Positions 1 to 5,720 are shown, counted from the first letter of the stretch. The stretch is DNA of 6,987 nt from an uncultured Bacillota bacterium (GCA_937951995.1 CALGAG010000004.1:1-6987); one strand, 5' to 3'. Made by a program: numbers and translations. Notes: generated by a model not told the origin, from the sequence alone.

Positions 1-185
1 AAAACAGGAAAGGGATAGTGGTGTTGATTGTTTCCCTGGTGGTCCTGGGCCTTATATACCTGGTTCTTCCTGACAGGATAGCAGTGCTTTTCTGGCTTAC
101 GGGTGACTTCGTTTACGCTCCAAGGGAATTTGTATTCGTATTTGCCCTAATACCCTATGTGGTATACAGGACCTGGTGGGAATAG
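1..185 (+). CDS. C-terminal part of a small membrane protein, DUF1648-like (5' end outside window)
   Basis: An open frame runs from the left edge (first full codon at 3) to TAG at 183-185, giving 60 residues. It starts with a basic stretch (NRKG), followed by a hydrophobic helix (about IVVLIVSLVVLGLIYLVL), then LPDRIAVLFWLTGDF, a second hydrophobic stretch (EFVFVFALIPYVVY) and a short RTWWE tail. The pattern 'LPD-I-V-F---G' after a first helix recalls the DUF1648 domain of SdpI-like membrane proteins; this is recognition by eye and tentative. The basic residues before helix 1 suggest the true N-terminus lies only a few codons left of the window, so the protein is probably complete apart from its first residues. 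GTG codons at 18 and 21 follow an AGGAAAGGG run but lie too close to it, and starting there would remove the basic cap. The gene may be cotranscribed with the VOC gene 66 nt downstream. Confidence 0.7.
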   Translation, partial: NRKGIVVLIVSLVVLGLIYLVLPDRIAVLFWLTGDFVYAPREFVFVFALIPYVVYRTWWE

Positions 186-239
186 GGTTAATGGTTTAGG
201 ATTTCCTTGCCTGGGTAAATGTAGACCACTAATATATAG

Positions 240-247
240 AAGGTGAT
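240..247 (+). promoter_or_regulatory. Ribosome binding site that fixes the VOC gene start
   Basis: AAGGTGAT matches the GGAGGTGAT anti-SD complement and ends 4 nt before ATG 252. An in-frame GTG at 243 lies inside this site, so it cannot be the start. Confidence 0.75.
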
Positions 248-251
248 AAAT

Positions 252-1103
252 ATGAACAAATTTCACGAGGGTTCACTGATATATCCACTTAATCTAAGTC
301 TGAATGTAATGGATATGGACCTGATGACCAGATTTTATAAGGACAGCTTGGGGTTGGAAATACTTGAAAAGAAAAATGACTTTGTTGACCTGGGAGTGGA
401 TGGAAGAAGGATCTTGACCTTGGTGAGGCCTGAGAATGTGATTCAGAAACCTCCAAGAAGGACAGGACTCTATCACTTCGCAATTCTACTTCCCACTAGA
501 AAACATTTGGGGAGCTTTATAAACCACCTGCGGGATGCAAATGTTCCGGTGACAGGCGGTGCAGACCATGAGGTAAGCGAGGCCCTATACCTCCAGGATC
601 CAGAGGACAACGGCATTGAGGTCTATGCTGATATTCCCGACAGCAAATGGGAGTGGGATGGAGACCAGGTCCAAATGGGTACTGACCCCCTTGATTTCAG
701 GGGGCTTATGGAGCTTGGGAGAGATACACCATGGACAGGTATGCCAGAAGGGACAAGGCTTGGTCACATGCACCTCCACGTGGGTGACCTGGAGGAGGCA
801 TACCGGTTCTACGGCCTGATGGGCTTTAAGAGGGTCGCCCAGCTGGCAGGATCAGCCAACTTTATTTCAACAGGAGGCTACCACCACCATATTGGACTTA
901 ATGTATGGAATGGAAGAGGTGCAAAGCCTGCCCCTGAAAATGCAACTGGACTCAGGCACTACACCCTGGCGGCACCGGACAGTGAAGCTCTGGAGAAAAT
1001 ATTTGAAAGTCTTCAAGGCCAAAACTACCAGGCTGAAATGGAGGATGGGGTACTTTTCACAAAGGACCCGTCAGGTAACAGGATACAGATAATCATACCA
1101 TGA
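252..1103 (+). CDS. Two-domain VOC family protein, CatE-like (catechol 2,3-dioxygenase/glyoxalase superfamily)
   Basis: A 283-residue cytosolic protein made of two vicinal-oxygen-chelate domains, roughly residues 10-135 and 168-283. Blocks that match Bacillus CatE/YfiE-type proteins are GLYHFAILLP, the SEALYLQDPEDNGIEVYAD segment, GHMHLHVGDLEEA (171-183) and GGYHHHIGLNVW. This family is annotated as extradiol catechol 2,3-dioxygenase or as glyoxalase-like; the substrate cannot be read from sequence. Candidate metal ligands in the C-terminal domain are His172/174/176 and the His211-213 cluster. The usual third ligand, a Glu in the last strand (DPSGN-I-E), is Gln279 here. In the N-terminal domain the first-strand His is replaced (LSLNV), while HFAI and NGIEVY are kept. 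The start is ATG 252, placed by the ribosome binding site just upstream. No aromatic-degradation genes are nearby, so the role may be detoxification or something unrelated. Family placement is firm; the reaction is uncertain. Confidence 0.93.
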   Translation: MNKFHEGSLIYPLNLSLNVMDMDLMTRFYKDSLGLEILEKKNDFVDLGVDGRRILTLVRPENVIQKPPRRTGLYHFAILLPTRKHLGSFINHLRDANVPVTGGADHEVSEALYLQDPEDNGIEVYADIPDSKWEWDGDQVQMGTDPLDFRGLMELGRDTPWTGMPEGTRLGHMHLHVGDLEEAYRFYGLMGFKRVAQLAGSANFISTGGYHHHIGLNVWNGRGAKPAPENATGLRHYTLAAPDSEALEKIFESLQGQNYQAEMEDGVLFTKDPSGNRIQIIIP

Positions 1104-1104
1104 A

Positions 1105-1132
1105 AATAATCCAGGCAATTGCCTGGATTATT
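1105..1132. terminator. Perfect 28-nt palindrome, likely bidirectional terminator
   Basis: A 14-bp perfect dyad (left arm AATAATCCAGGCAA, centre 1118/1119) sits between the stop of the VOC gene (1103) and the stop of the converging GerMN gene (1143). In a transcript it would fold as a stem with a small AATT loop. Its A/T-rich outer part gives U-rich 3' sides on both strands: TTATTGATTTT on + and TTATTTTC on -. Position and symmetry fit a shared terminator for both genes. The U-tracts are moderate, not ideal. Confidence 0.75.
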
Positions 1133-1142
1133 GATTTTAATC

Positions 1143-1721
1143 CTATTCCACTGTAACCTCAATTGGTTCCTCAATACTTATGTGACCCATGAGGCTTTCA
1201 GCCTCCTGGTCGTCCACCAGGAACTGTACCCTTTGTACAGAACCAAGTTCACCCAGGGACTCTACGGTCTGGCTGATTACATAACTTTCCTGCATTGACC
1301 CGCCTCCCAGGCCTTCACTTGAGAAGTTGACATAGGCGGTTCCATCAAGTACGCTTACACCAATCAGCTGGACTGAATCCGGAAAGCCGGTACTTAGGTT
1401 TTCCTCATCCTCAGGTCCCTCCATCAGGGCCCTTACCACGGCCTCCTCCAGGCAGACCTCATCATCGTAGGCAATTGTTCTTGTCTCCGTAAGCATCCAT
1501 TCGTATTGCTCGTCACCAGTTTCAACATACTGGTTGTTTGCAAAATATAGTATAACCTCAGCAGTTTGTTCCTCAGGCTCCTGGGCAGGTTCTTCAGGTT
1601 CCTCTGCCGGCTCTTCCACAACAGGAGGCTCAGCTGGCTCCTCCGGCTCCTGTGAACCTCCACAGGCTGCAAGGGCAACTGCCATTATCAATGCAAACAT
1701 CAATATAATTAATTTTTTCAT
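1143..1721 (-). CDS. GerMN domain-containing lipoprotein
   Basis: A 192-residue exported lipoprotein. Residues 1-19 form a signal peptide (MKK, then a hydrophobic run) ending in the lipobox LAAC with Cys20 as the lipidation site. Residues 24-55 are a Glu/Pro-rich low-complexity linker (repeats of EEPAEEP type) that would hold the domain away from the membrane. Residues about 56-190 form a GerMN domain: VILYFAN strand, TRTI, ALMEGP (98-103), DGTAYVNFS (126-134) and VQRVQFLVDD near the end. GerMN domains occur in the sporulation/germination protein GerM and in other exported proteins of Gram-positive bacteria. This single-domain version need not be a sporulation protein, and no sporulation gene is adjacent. 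ATG 1721 is preceded by a strong AAAGGAG site at 1728-1734 and by a good promoter, so the gene is probably monocistronic. It converges on the VOC gene. Confidence 0.93.
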   Translation of the reverse strand: MKKLIILMFALIMAVALAACGGSQEPEEPAEPPVVEEPAEEPEEPAQEPEEQTAEVILYFANNQYVETGDEQYEWMLTETRTIAYDDEVCLEEAVVRALMEGPEDEENLSTGFPDSVQLIGVSVLDGTAYVNFSSEGLGGGSMQESYVISQTVESLGELGSVQRVQFLVDDQEAESLMGHISIEEPIEVTVE

Positions 1722-1766
1722 AGCTTGCTCCTTTCATAAGGTAAACTGATAGATTTCCTTATGTTA

Positions 1767-1795
1767 ATTCTAGCACTAGAGGAAGAATGTTTCAA
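1767..1795 (-). promoter_or_regulatory. Sigma-A-type promoter of the GerMN lipoprotein gene
   Basis: On the minus strand, a -35 TTGAAA (1795-1790) is separated by exactly 17 nt from a -10 TAGAAT (1772-1767). The -10 is preceded by TGC, an extended -10. This predicts transcription starting near 1760 and a leader of about 40 nt. The box match is 5/6 at each hexamer. A 12-nt dyad, TCTAGCACTAGA at 1769-1780, overlaps the -10 and could be a repressor site (inference). Confidence 0.7.
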
Positions 1796-1806
1796 TTTAC
1801 AATTTG

Positions 1807-1837
1807 GTGACAATGGGAGGCTTCCCCTGGGTATAGA
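1807..1837 (+). promoter_or_regulatory. Weak candidate promoter for the rtcB operon
   Basis: GTGACA (1807-1812, 5/6 to TTGACA) and TATAGA (1832-1837, 4/6) are separated by 19 nt, longer than ideal. This is the best + strand candidate I can find in the 139-nt divergent gap between the lipoprotein gene and rtcB. A promoter must lie here because the upstream gene is divergent, but this exact placement is doubtful. Confidence 0.25.
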
Positions 1838-1860
1838 TAATAGGGACAGGTGGTGATAGT

Positions 1861-2955
1861 ATGATTATTCGTGGAAAGCATGGAGAGGCTGAGATTTTTA
1901 CAGAGAACCTTGAGCCTGGAGCCAAAGACCAGATAGAAAGGTTTCTTGACCAGGACTATATGGAGGACAAGAAGGTAAGGGTCATGCCTGATGTCCATCA
2001 GGGAATGGGTTGTGTCATTGGTCTTACTGCCCAGATGGGGGATATTGTGATTCCAAACATTGTAGGGGTGGACATTGGTTGTGGAATGCTCCTGGTCAAG
2101 CTTGAAGACAGAGACCTTCCACTGGAGGACCTGGACAGGTTTATCAGGAAAAATGTCCCATCAGGAACAAAGACCCACAGGGACAACAGGTTTACTGACC
2201 CTGAAATTGAAAAGCTGAAGTGCCTGAAGAGCCTTAAGGGCAGGGAAAGGTTTCAAAGGAGCCTGGGGACCCTGGGAGGGGGAAACCACTTTATAGAATT
2301 GGGCAGGGACTCCAAGGGAACCCTCTACCTAACGATCCATTCAGGAAGCAGAAACCTTGGCAAGCAGATAGCCGACCACTACCAGAAACTGGCACAGAAA
2401 TCCTGTAAGGGGGACTATCCCAAGGACCTTTGCTATCTCACAGGAAAGGAAAGGGATGATTATCTTCACGATATGAAAATTGCCCAGAATTATGCTAAAA
2501 TAAACAGGGAGGGCATAGCTGAACTTATCCTCCTGGAGTTTTTCGGAGAAAGTCTGGATAATTTTCAGCACTTCCACACAGTCCACAACTATATTGACTT
2601 CAGGGACAACATCACCAGGAAGGGTGCTATTTCGGCCTATGAGGGACAAGAGCTGCTTATTCCAATCAACATGAAGGAAGGATCACTTCTTGCAAGGGGA
2701 AAGGGAAATGAAGACTGGAACTTTTCAGCTCCCCATGGAGCGGGTCGGATTCTCAGCAGGAGGGATGCCAAGGAGAAGGCGTCTCTTGAGGAGTTTAGAA
2801 GGTCAATGGAGGGAATCTATTCCACATCGGTCCATGAAGGCACCCTGGATGAAAGTCCCCTTGCATACAAGCCACTGGAGGAAATTCTGCAGCGATTGGA
2901 CGAAACAGTGGAGATAATTGAAAGGATCATACCAATATATAATTTCAAGGCATAG
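1861..2955 (+). CDS. rtcB: RtcB family RNA-splicing ligase
   Basis: A 364-residue cytosolic protein. RtcB enzymes join RNA 2',3'-cyclic-phosphate or 3'-phosphate ends to 5'-OH ends using GTP and Mn2+, through a guanylylated histidine. The family signatures appear in order: MPDVHQGMG-IG (42-54), the metal-site VGVDIGCGM with Asp71 and Cys74, LGGGNHFIE with Asn142 and His143, IHSGSRNLG with His160, VHN with His242, and SAPHGAGR with His292 as the expected guanylylated residue. The C-terminal DESPLAYKPLEEI and PIYNFKA also fit. All catalytic and metal-binding positions are present, so it should be active. It is somewhat shorter than E. coli RtcB (about 408 residues) and much shorter than archaeal forms. 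ATG 1861 follows GGTGAT by 3 nt. It is the first gene of an operon with folA (10-nt gap) and csaA. No rtcA, rtcR or archease gene is visible; in Bacillota its substrate is generally unknown. Confidence 0.96.
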   Translation: MIIRGKHGEAEIFTENLEPGAKDQIERFLDQDYMEDKKVRVMPDVHQGMGCVIGLTAQMGDIVIPNIVGVDIGCGMLLVKLEDRDLPLEDLDRFIRKNVPSGTKTHRDNRFTDPEIEKLKCLKSLKGRERFQRSLGTLGGGNHFIELGRDSKGTLYLTIHSGSRNLGKQIADHYQKLAQKSCKGDYPKDLCYLTGKERDDYLHDMKIAQNYAKINREGIAELILLEFFGESLDNFQHFHTVHNYIDFRDNITRKGAISAYEGQELLIPINMKEGSLLARGKGNEDWNFSAPHGAGRILSRRDAKEKASLEEFRRSMEGIYSTSVHEGTLDESPLAYKPLEEILQRLDETVEIIERIIPIYNFKA

Positions 2956-2960
2956 GAGGA
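2954..2960 (+). promoter_or_regulatory. Ribosome binding site that fixes the folA start
   Basis: AGGAGGA overlaps the last two bases of the rtcB stop codon and lies 5 nt before ATG 2966. The frame stays open upstream to ATG 2918 inside rtcB, but that start has no such site and would add 16 basic residues absent from dihydrofolate reductases. Confidence 0.8.
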
Positions 2961-2965
2961 AAAGG

Positions 2966-3472
2966 ATGAATTTGATTTTTGCAGTAGATGGAAACTGGAA
3001 AATTGGCTTTAACGGCCAGATGCTGGTTGAGATAGAGGAGGACCTGCACAGGTTCAGAAGAATCACGGAAGGGCACATCGTAATCATGGGGAGAAAGACC
3101 CTTGAAGCCCTACCAGACCAAAAGCCCCTTCCAAACAGGATAAACATCCTGGTTACAAGAAACAAGGACTATAAGCCCGAGGGGTTTCTTGTTGTGAATT
3201 CCCTTGAAGACCTGTTCCCCTTACTGAAGGAAGTAAATCCTGACAGGAAGATGGAGGTTTTTGTAACAGGTGGAGGAACAATAGCCAGACAGCTCCTCCT
3301 GTTCTGCAACAAGGCATATATCACCAAGATATTCAAGGATTTCAGGAACACTGACACCTTTATCCCAAATCTCGACCTTGATGATGATTGGGATGTTGTC
3401 TGGGAATCTGAGGTACAGCAGCAGGATGACATATACTACAGATACATTAACTACGAAAGGGTAAGGTGGTAG
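2966..3472 (+). CDS. folA: Dihydrofolate reductase (divergent active-site loop)
   Basis: A 168-residue DHFR-fold protein. DHFR reduces dihydrofolate to tetrahydrofolate with NADPH in the cytosol, for thymidylate, purine and formyl-Met-tRNA synthesis. Family features seen: MNLIFAVDGNWKIG at the N-terminus, the catalytic acid Asp26 in EEDLHRF (E. coli Asp27), IVIMGRKTLEALP (38-50), PLPNRINILVTRN, the nucleotide-binding FVTGGGTI (99-106), YITKI (Thr120 matching E. coli Thr113) and DTFIPNLD. Length is normal. Odd points, aligning by eye with E. coli: the MPWNLPADL loop reads MLVEIEEDL, so Pro21 is Leu, Trp22 is Val and Pro25 is Glu; the position of Tyr100 is Ala107. These changes touch the Met20 loop and active site, so kinetics or antifolate sensitivity may differ, or it may act on another pterin. 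thyA is not adjacent. It is the middle gene of the rtcB-folA-csaA operon, 10 nt after rtcB and 1 nt before csaA. Confidence 0.92.
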   Translation: MNLIFAVDGNWKIGFNGQMLVEIEEDLHRFRRITEGHIVIMGRKTLEALPDQKPLPNRINILVTRNKDYKPEGFLVVNSLEDLFPLLKEVNPDRKMEVFVTGGGTIARQLLLFCNKAYITKIFKDFRNTDTFIPNLDLDDDWDVVWESEVQQQDDIYYRYINYERVRW

Positions 3473-3473
3473 G

Positions 3474-3818
3474 ATGACAGTGAAGAACCAGGTGACCTTT
3501 GATGATTTTCTTAAGTTGGATATCCGTGTGGGAAAAATTATAAAGGCAGAGGTTTTTGAAAAGGCAAGAAAGCCCTCATACAAGCTCCTGGTGGACATGG
3601 GGCCGGAAATCGGTGAGAAGAATTCCAGTGCCCAGATAACAGAGCACTACACACCAGAGGACCTTATTGGCAAGCAGGTCCTTGCAGTTGTGAACTTTCC
3701 ACCAAGAAACATAGCTGGATTCATGTCGGAAATCCTTGTTATGGGAACCTACTCTCAAGGTGGAGTTGTACTAATATCTCCTGACAAACCAGTACAGCCG
3801 GGAGACATATTGGGCTAA
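3474..3818 (+). CDS. csaA: CsaA-like tRNA-binding domain protein / secretion chaperone
   Basis: A 114-residue protein that is essentially one EMAP/Trbp111-type OB-fold tRNA-binding domain, the usual CsaA length. Signatures: FLKLDIRVGKI (12-22), ARKPSYKLLVDMG, a KNSSAQIT segment (49-56), GKQVLAVVNFPPR, IAGFMSEILVMG, and VVLISPDKPVQPG near the end. Bacillus CsaA is described as a homodimeric chaperone that binds precursor proteins and the Sec machinery; the fold is related to the C-terminal domain of MetG and to Trbp111, which bind tRNA. Whether this copy binds RNA, unfolded protein or both cannot be told from sequence. ATG 3474 lies 1 nt past the folA stop, with AAGGTGG (3463-3469) inside the end of folA as ribosome binding site, so translation is probably coupled. 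It is the last gene of the operon and is followed directly by an intrinsic terminator. Confidence 0.94.
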   Translation: MTVKNQVTFDDFLKLDIRVGKIIKAEVFEKARKPSYKLLVDMGPEIGEKNSSAQITEHYTPEDLIGKQVLAVVNFPPRNIAGFMSEILVMGTYSQGGVVLISPDKPVQPGDILG

Positions 3819-3825
3819 TGATTAA

Positions 3826-3857
3826 TTTGCACCTGTTTTCAGGTGCAAAATTTTTTT
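3826..3857 (+). terminator. Intrinsic terminator of the rtcB-folA-csaA operon
   Basis: A 10-bp perfect stem (TTTGCACCTG / CAGGTGCAAA) with a TTTT loop is followed by one A and seven T residues (3851-3857). It starts 8 nt after the csaA stop. This is a classical Rho-independent terminator and separates the operon from the sigma-factor genes. Confidence 0.93.
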
Positions 3858-3866
3858 GAAATTAAA

Positions 3867-3894
3867 TGAACCTTTTTGGGCTCCAAATACTCTT
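3867..3894 (+). promoter_or_regulatory. Candidate ECF-type promoter of the sigma/anti-sigma operon
   Basis: The motif TGAACCTTTTT (3867-3877) resembles the -35 element of ECF sigma promoters (the AAC core followed by T's, as in sigma-W-like sites). It sits directly after the csaA terminator and about 45 nt before the sigma start. About 15-16 nt downstream lies TACTCTT (3888-3894), a possible -10, but it does not clearly match the CGT-type -10 of known Bacillus ECF factors. No good sigma-A promoter is visible in the same gap. Autoregulation is therefore plausible but not shown. Confidence 0.35.
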
Positions 3895-3905
3895 AGGGAT
3901 GAAAC

Positions 3906-3913
3906 GGGGTGAG
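3906..3913 (+). promoter_or_regulatory. Ribosome binding site favouring a GTG start for the sigma factor
   Basis: GGGGTGAG ends 3 nt before GTG 3917, the same geometry as GGTGAT before the rtcB start (3 nt) and the VOC start (4 nt). In-frame ATG codons at 3866 and 3899 lack a comparable site. Confidence 0.65.
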
Positions 3914-3916
3914 ACG

Positions 3917-4444
3917 GTGGAATTGAAGTATCTGGTGAAGAAGGCGAAAAAGGGTGACAAGGAAGCCCTTCTTAAGCTTATTCTTCAGGAAAGGGACAAC
4001 TATTACAGGCTGGCATTTGTATATATGAGGAACCAGCAGGATGCAGAGGACATGGTTCAGGACATGATCCTAAGCCTCTATGACAATGTAAAAAATCTTC
4101 GGAAGGAAGAGAGTTTCTATTCCTGGAGCAAGACCATCCTGGTAAACCTCTGCAAGGGCAGGCTGGAGACCAGAAAGAGAGTTATCCCCGTGGAGGGTGT
4201 AAAGGAGGAGTCCATAGAATTTATAGGGGGAGAGGACAGGATGGACCTGGATTATTACCTTGGGACACTCAAGGAAAGCCACCGGGAAATAATTAGGCTC
4301 AGGTATTACCTTGATATGGATTACAAGTCCATTTCGGAGCTTTTGGAGATTCCCCTTGGAACAGTGAAATCAAGGGTCAATACTGCCATGGACAAGCTTA
4401 GGAGTGCAATGGGAGAGGAGAATTTAGATGACCAGGCTAGATAG
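3917..4444 (+). CDS. ECF-family RNA polymerase sigma factor (sigma-70 family)
   Basis: A 175-residue protein (GTG start) with the two-domain layout of extracytoplasmic-function sigma factors. Region 2 spans about residues 24-85: YYRLAFVYMRNQQDAEDMVQD carries the conserved D-A-E-D core-binding motif (42-45), followed by FYSWSKTILVNLC. Region 4 spans about 115-165: LKESHREIIRLRYYLDM, then a helix-turn-helix with ISELLEIPLGTVKSRVNTA, where GTVKSRVN (148-155) is the recognition-helix signature. It would direct RNA polymerase to a small regulon, including probably its own promoter. The ATG at 3866 would overlap the presumed promoter and add an unlikely hydrophobic leader; ATG 3899 is possible but has no good ribosome binding site. 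The last 17 nt overlap the anti-sigma gene, so the two are translationally coupled. I cannot assign it to a named sigma (SigV, SigW and so on). Confidence 0.93.
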   Translation: MELKYLVKKAKKGDKEALLKLILQERDNYYRLAFVYMRNQQDAEDMVQDMILSLYDNVKNLRKEESFYSWSKTILVNLCKGRLETRKRVIPVEGVKEESIEFIGGEDRMDLDYYLGTLKESHREIIRLRYYLDMDYKSISELLEIPLGTVKSRVNTAMDKLRSAMGEENLDDQAR

Positions 4445-5720
4445 GATGCTTGAGGAAAAAAGAACAGAATACAACAACCTCCAGGCACCTGATTCACTGG
4501 AGGAAAAGCTTAGGGCTGCACTTGATGATGAAAAAACAAGGAGGAAATTCCCATTAAGCAGGATTGCAGCAATATTTCTTGTGGGAGCAATACTTACCTA
4601 CAACAGCTCAACCCTTGCCTTTTACGGGAAGCAGCTGATTGGGTATGATACGGTTATGGATGGGACACTCCTTCAGCTCAGCAGAATGGGTGAAGGACAG
4701 ATTATTGATAAGTCCTATCTTTTCAGTGATGGGATAAGGGTTCAGGTGGACGGGGTAATGCTTGACGGAAACGGTATGGTCTTCTTCTATACAATAGAGG
4801 ATACCACCAAGTCAAAGAACATGGACGATGTTTATGTCAGAGTTTCGCCGGACATTCCATTTATGAACGTAGGCTCAAGCGGAGCCGGCGAAATCATAAA
4901 GGAAGAACATATGCAGAAATGGGTTTTTACAACTGATGAACCACCCCCATTCTTTGTAAGGAAGGTGACCCTGAAACTAAGCAATGAAAGGGGTGATGGC
5001 ATGTGGGAAGAGGGGGAAATAGACTTTAAGCTGGATAGGAACAAGGCTGTGGGTGAAACCATCAGAGTTCCAGTGGGCAGGAAGGTGGAGCTTGCAGGAA
5101 GGACCATGACAGTTGAAGACATGAGCATGTCATCCATATCCACGGTTGTGAAGGGGGAGATCCAAGATCTCATGTCCCTTGGCATGGATAGGTTAAATGA
5201 GGAATACATGATGCCACATAATATGGAAATGAGCCTATATGCTGATGGAATTGAAATTGATAGGAAGGGTGCAGGTATGAGTACGGACATGAAGGGGACA
5301 AGATTCGATGTAAGGTTTGATGCCCTTCCCAAGGATACAAAAGACCTGAGACTAGACCTTGATTCTGTAAGCGTCCACGAAAGGCTGGATATGGAGCTTG
5401 AAATAGCAGAGGGGGAGACCCTTGAGATAAGGGGAAATGATATATTCATAAACTCCATTGAAAATGGAAATGGAAGAACATACATCACAATAACAACAGA
5501 GGAGGGAACCAGGATTCCTGGAGTTAGACTCCTTGCAGATGGAGTTTATTACGACCTTCTTGAAACATCAGAATCAACCTACGAGAAGAAGGACGAGGAT
5601 ATTCTCAATACCAGAACCCTGGAATTTGAAGGAATGGGTGAGGATTTGAAACTTTCCCTAACTGACATCAGGTATACAAAGACCTACAATCAGACCCTAT
5701 ATGAGGAGTCAATTGAATAG
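4428..5720 (+). CDS. Membrane anti-sigma factor, DUF4179 family
   Basis: A 430-residue single-span membrane protein encoded just after, and overlapping, the ECF sigma gene. Residues 1-45 are a charged cytoplasmic region with APDSLEEKLRAAL (20-32), the usual N-terminal sigma-binding part of such proteins. Residues about 46-66 form the only hydrophobic helix (IAAIFLVGAILTYNSSTLAF). The remaining 360 or so residues should lie outside the membrane. The segment right after the helix, including DGIRVQVDGVMLDGNGMVFFY, matches the DUF4179 pattern; the later part (about 215-330) may be a DUF5643-like beta domain, less certain. By family precedent it holds the sigma factor inactive until a signal, probably envelope stress or a ligand, releases it. 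No zinc-binding HxxxCxxC motif is present, so it is not a ZAS-type anti-sigma. ATG 4428 has GAGAGGAG at 4413-4420, 7 nt upstream. The ectodomain is rich in Met, Asp and Glu. Confidence 0.88.
   Translation: MTRLDRMLEEKRTEYNNLQAPDSLEEKLRAALDDEKTRRKFPLSRIAAIFLVGAILTYNSSTLAFYGKQLIGYDTVMDGTLLQLSRMGEGQIIDKSYLFSDGIRVQVDGVMLDGNGMVFFYTIEDTTKSKNMDDVYVRVSPDIPFMNVGSSGAGEIIKEEHMQKWVFTTDEPPPFFVRKVTLKLSNERGDGMWEEGEIDFKLDRNKAVGETIRVPVGRKVELAGRTMTVEDMSMSSISTVVKGEIQDLMSLGMDRLNEEYMMPHNMEMSLYADGIEIDRKGAGMSTDMKGTRFDVRFDALPKDTKDLRLDLDSVSVHERLDMELEIAEGETLEIRGNDIFINSIENGNGRTYITITTEEGTRIPGVRLLADGVYYDLLETSESTYEKKDEDILNTRTLEFEGMGEDLKLSLTDIRYTKTYNQTLYEESIE

Noticed and set aside
207..235. TTGCCT-17-TAATAT as a promoter for the VOC gene
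   Set aside because: Only 4/6 matches in each box, and the predicted start near 242 would remove part of the ribosome binding site at 240-247.
1815..1826. GGGA-GGCT-TCCC hairpin upstream of rtcB as a riboswitch or operator
   Set aside because: A 4-bp stem is too short to distinguish from chance, and no known riboswitch consensus is apparent in the short leader.
2803..3165. A 120-codon minus-strand open frame across the rtcB/folA junction
   Set aside because: It is antisense to two conserved genes and has no recognisable protein features.
3856..3890. TTGAAA (3856-3861) as a sigma-A -35 for the sigma-factor operon
   Set aside because: It overlaps the terminator T-run and no -10 lies at 16-18 nt; the nearest AT-rich box (3885-3890) is 23 nt away.
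3866..3901. ATG 3866 or ATG 3899 as the sigma factor start
   Set aside because: Neither has a good ribosome binding site; 3866 overlaps the likely promoter. GTG 3917 has GGGGTGAG 3 nt upstream and gives a normal ECF N-terminus. ATG 3899 is not strictly excluded.
4832..5488. A 218-codon minus-strand open frame inside the anti-sigma gene
   Set aside because: Its translation is Ser- and Pro-rich with no domain pattern, no good ribosome binding site was seen, and it lies fully antisense to a well-supported gene; it is a shadow of the AT/GC codon pattern.
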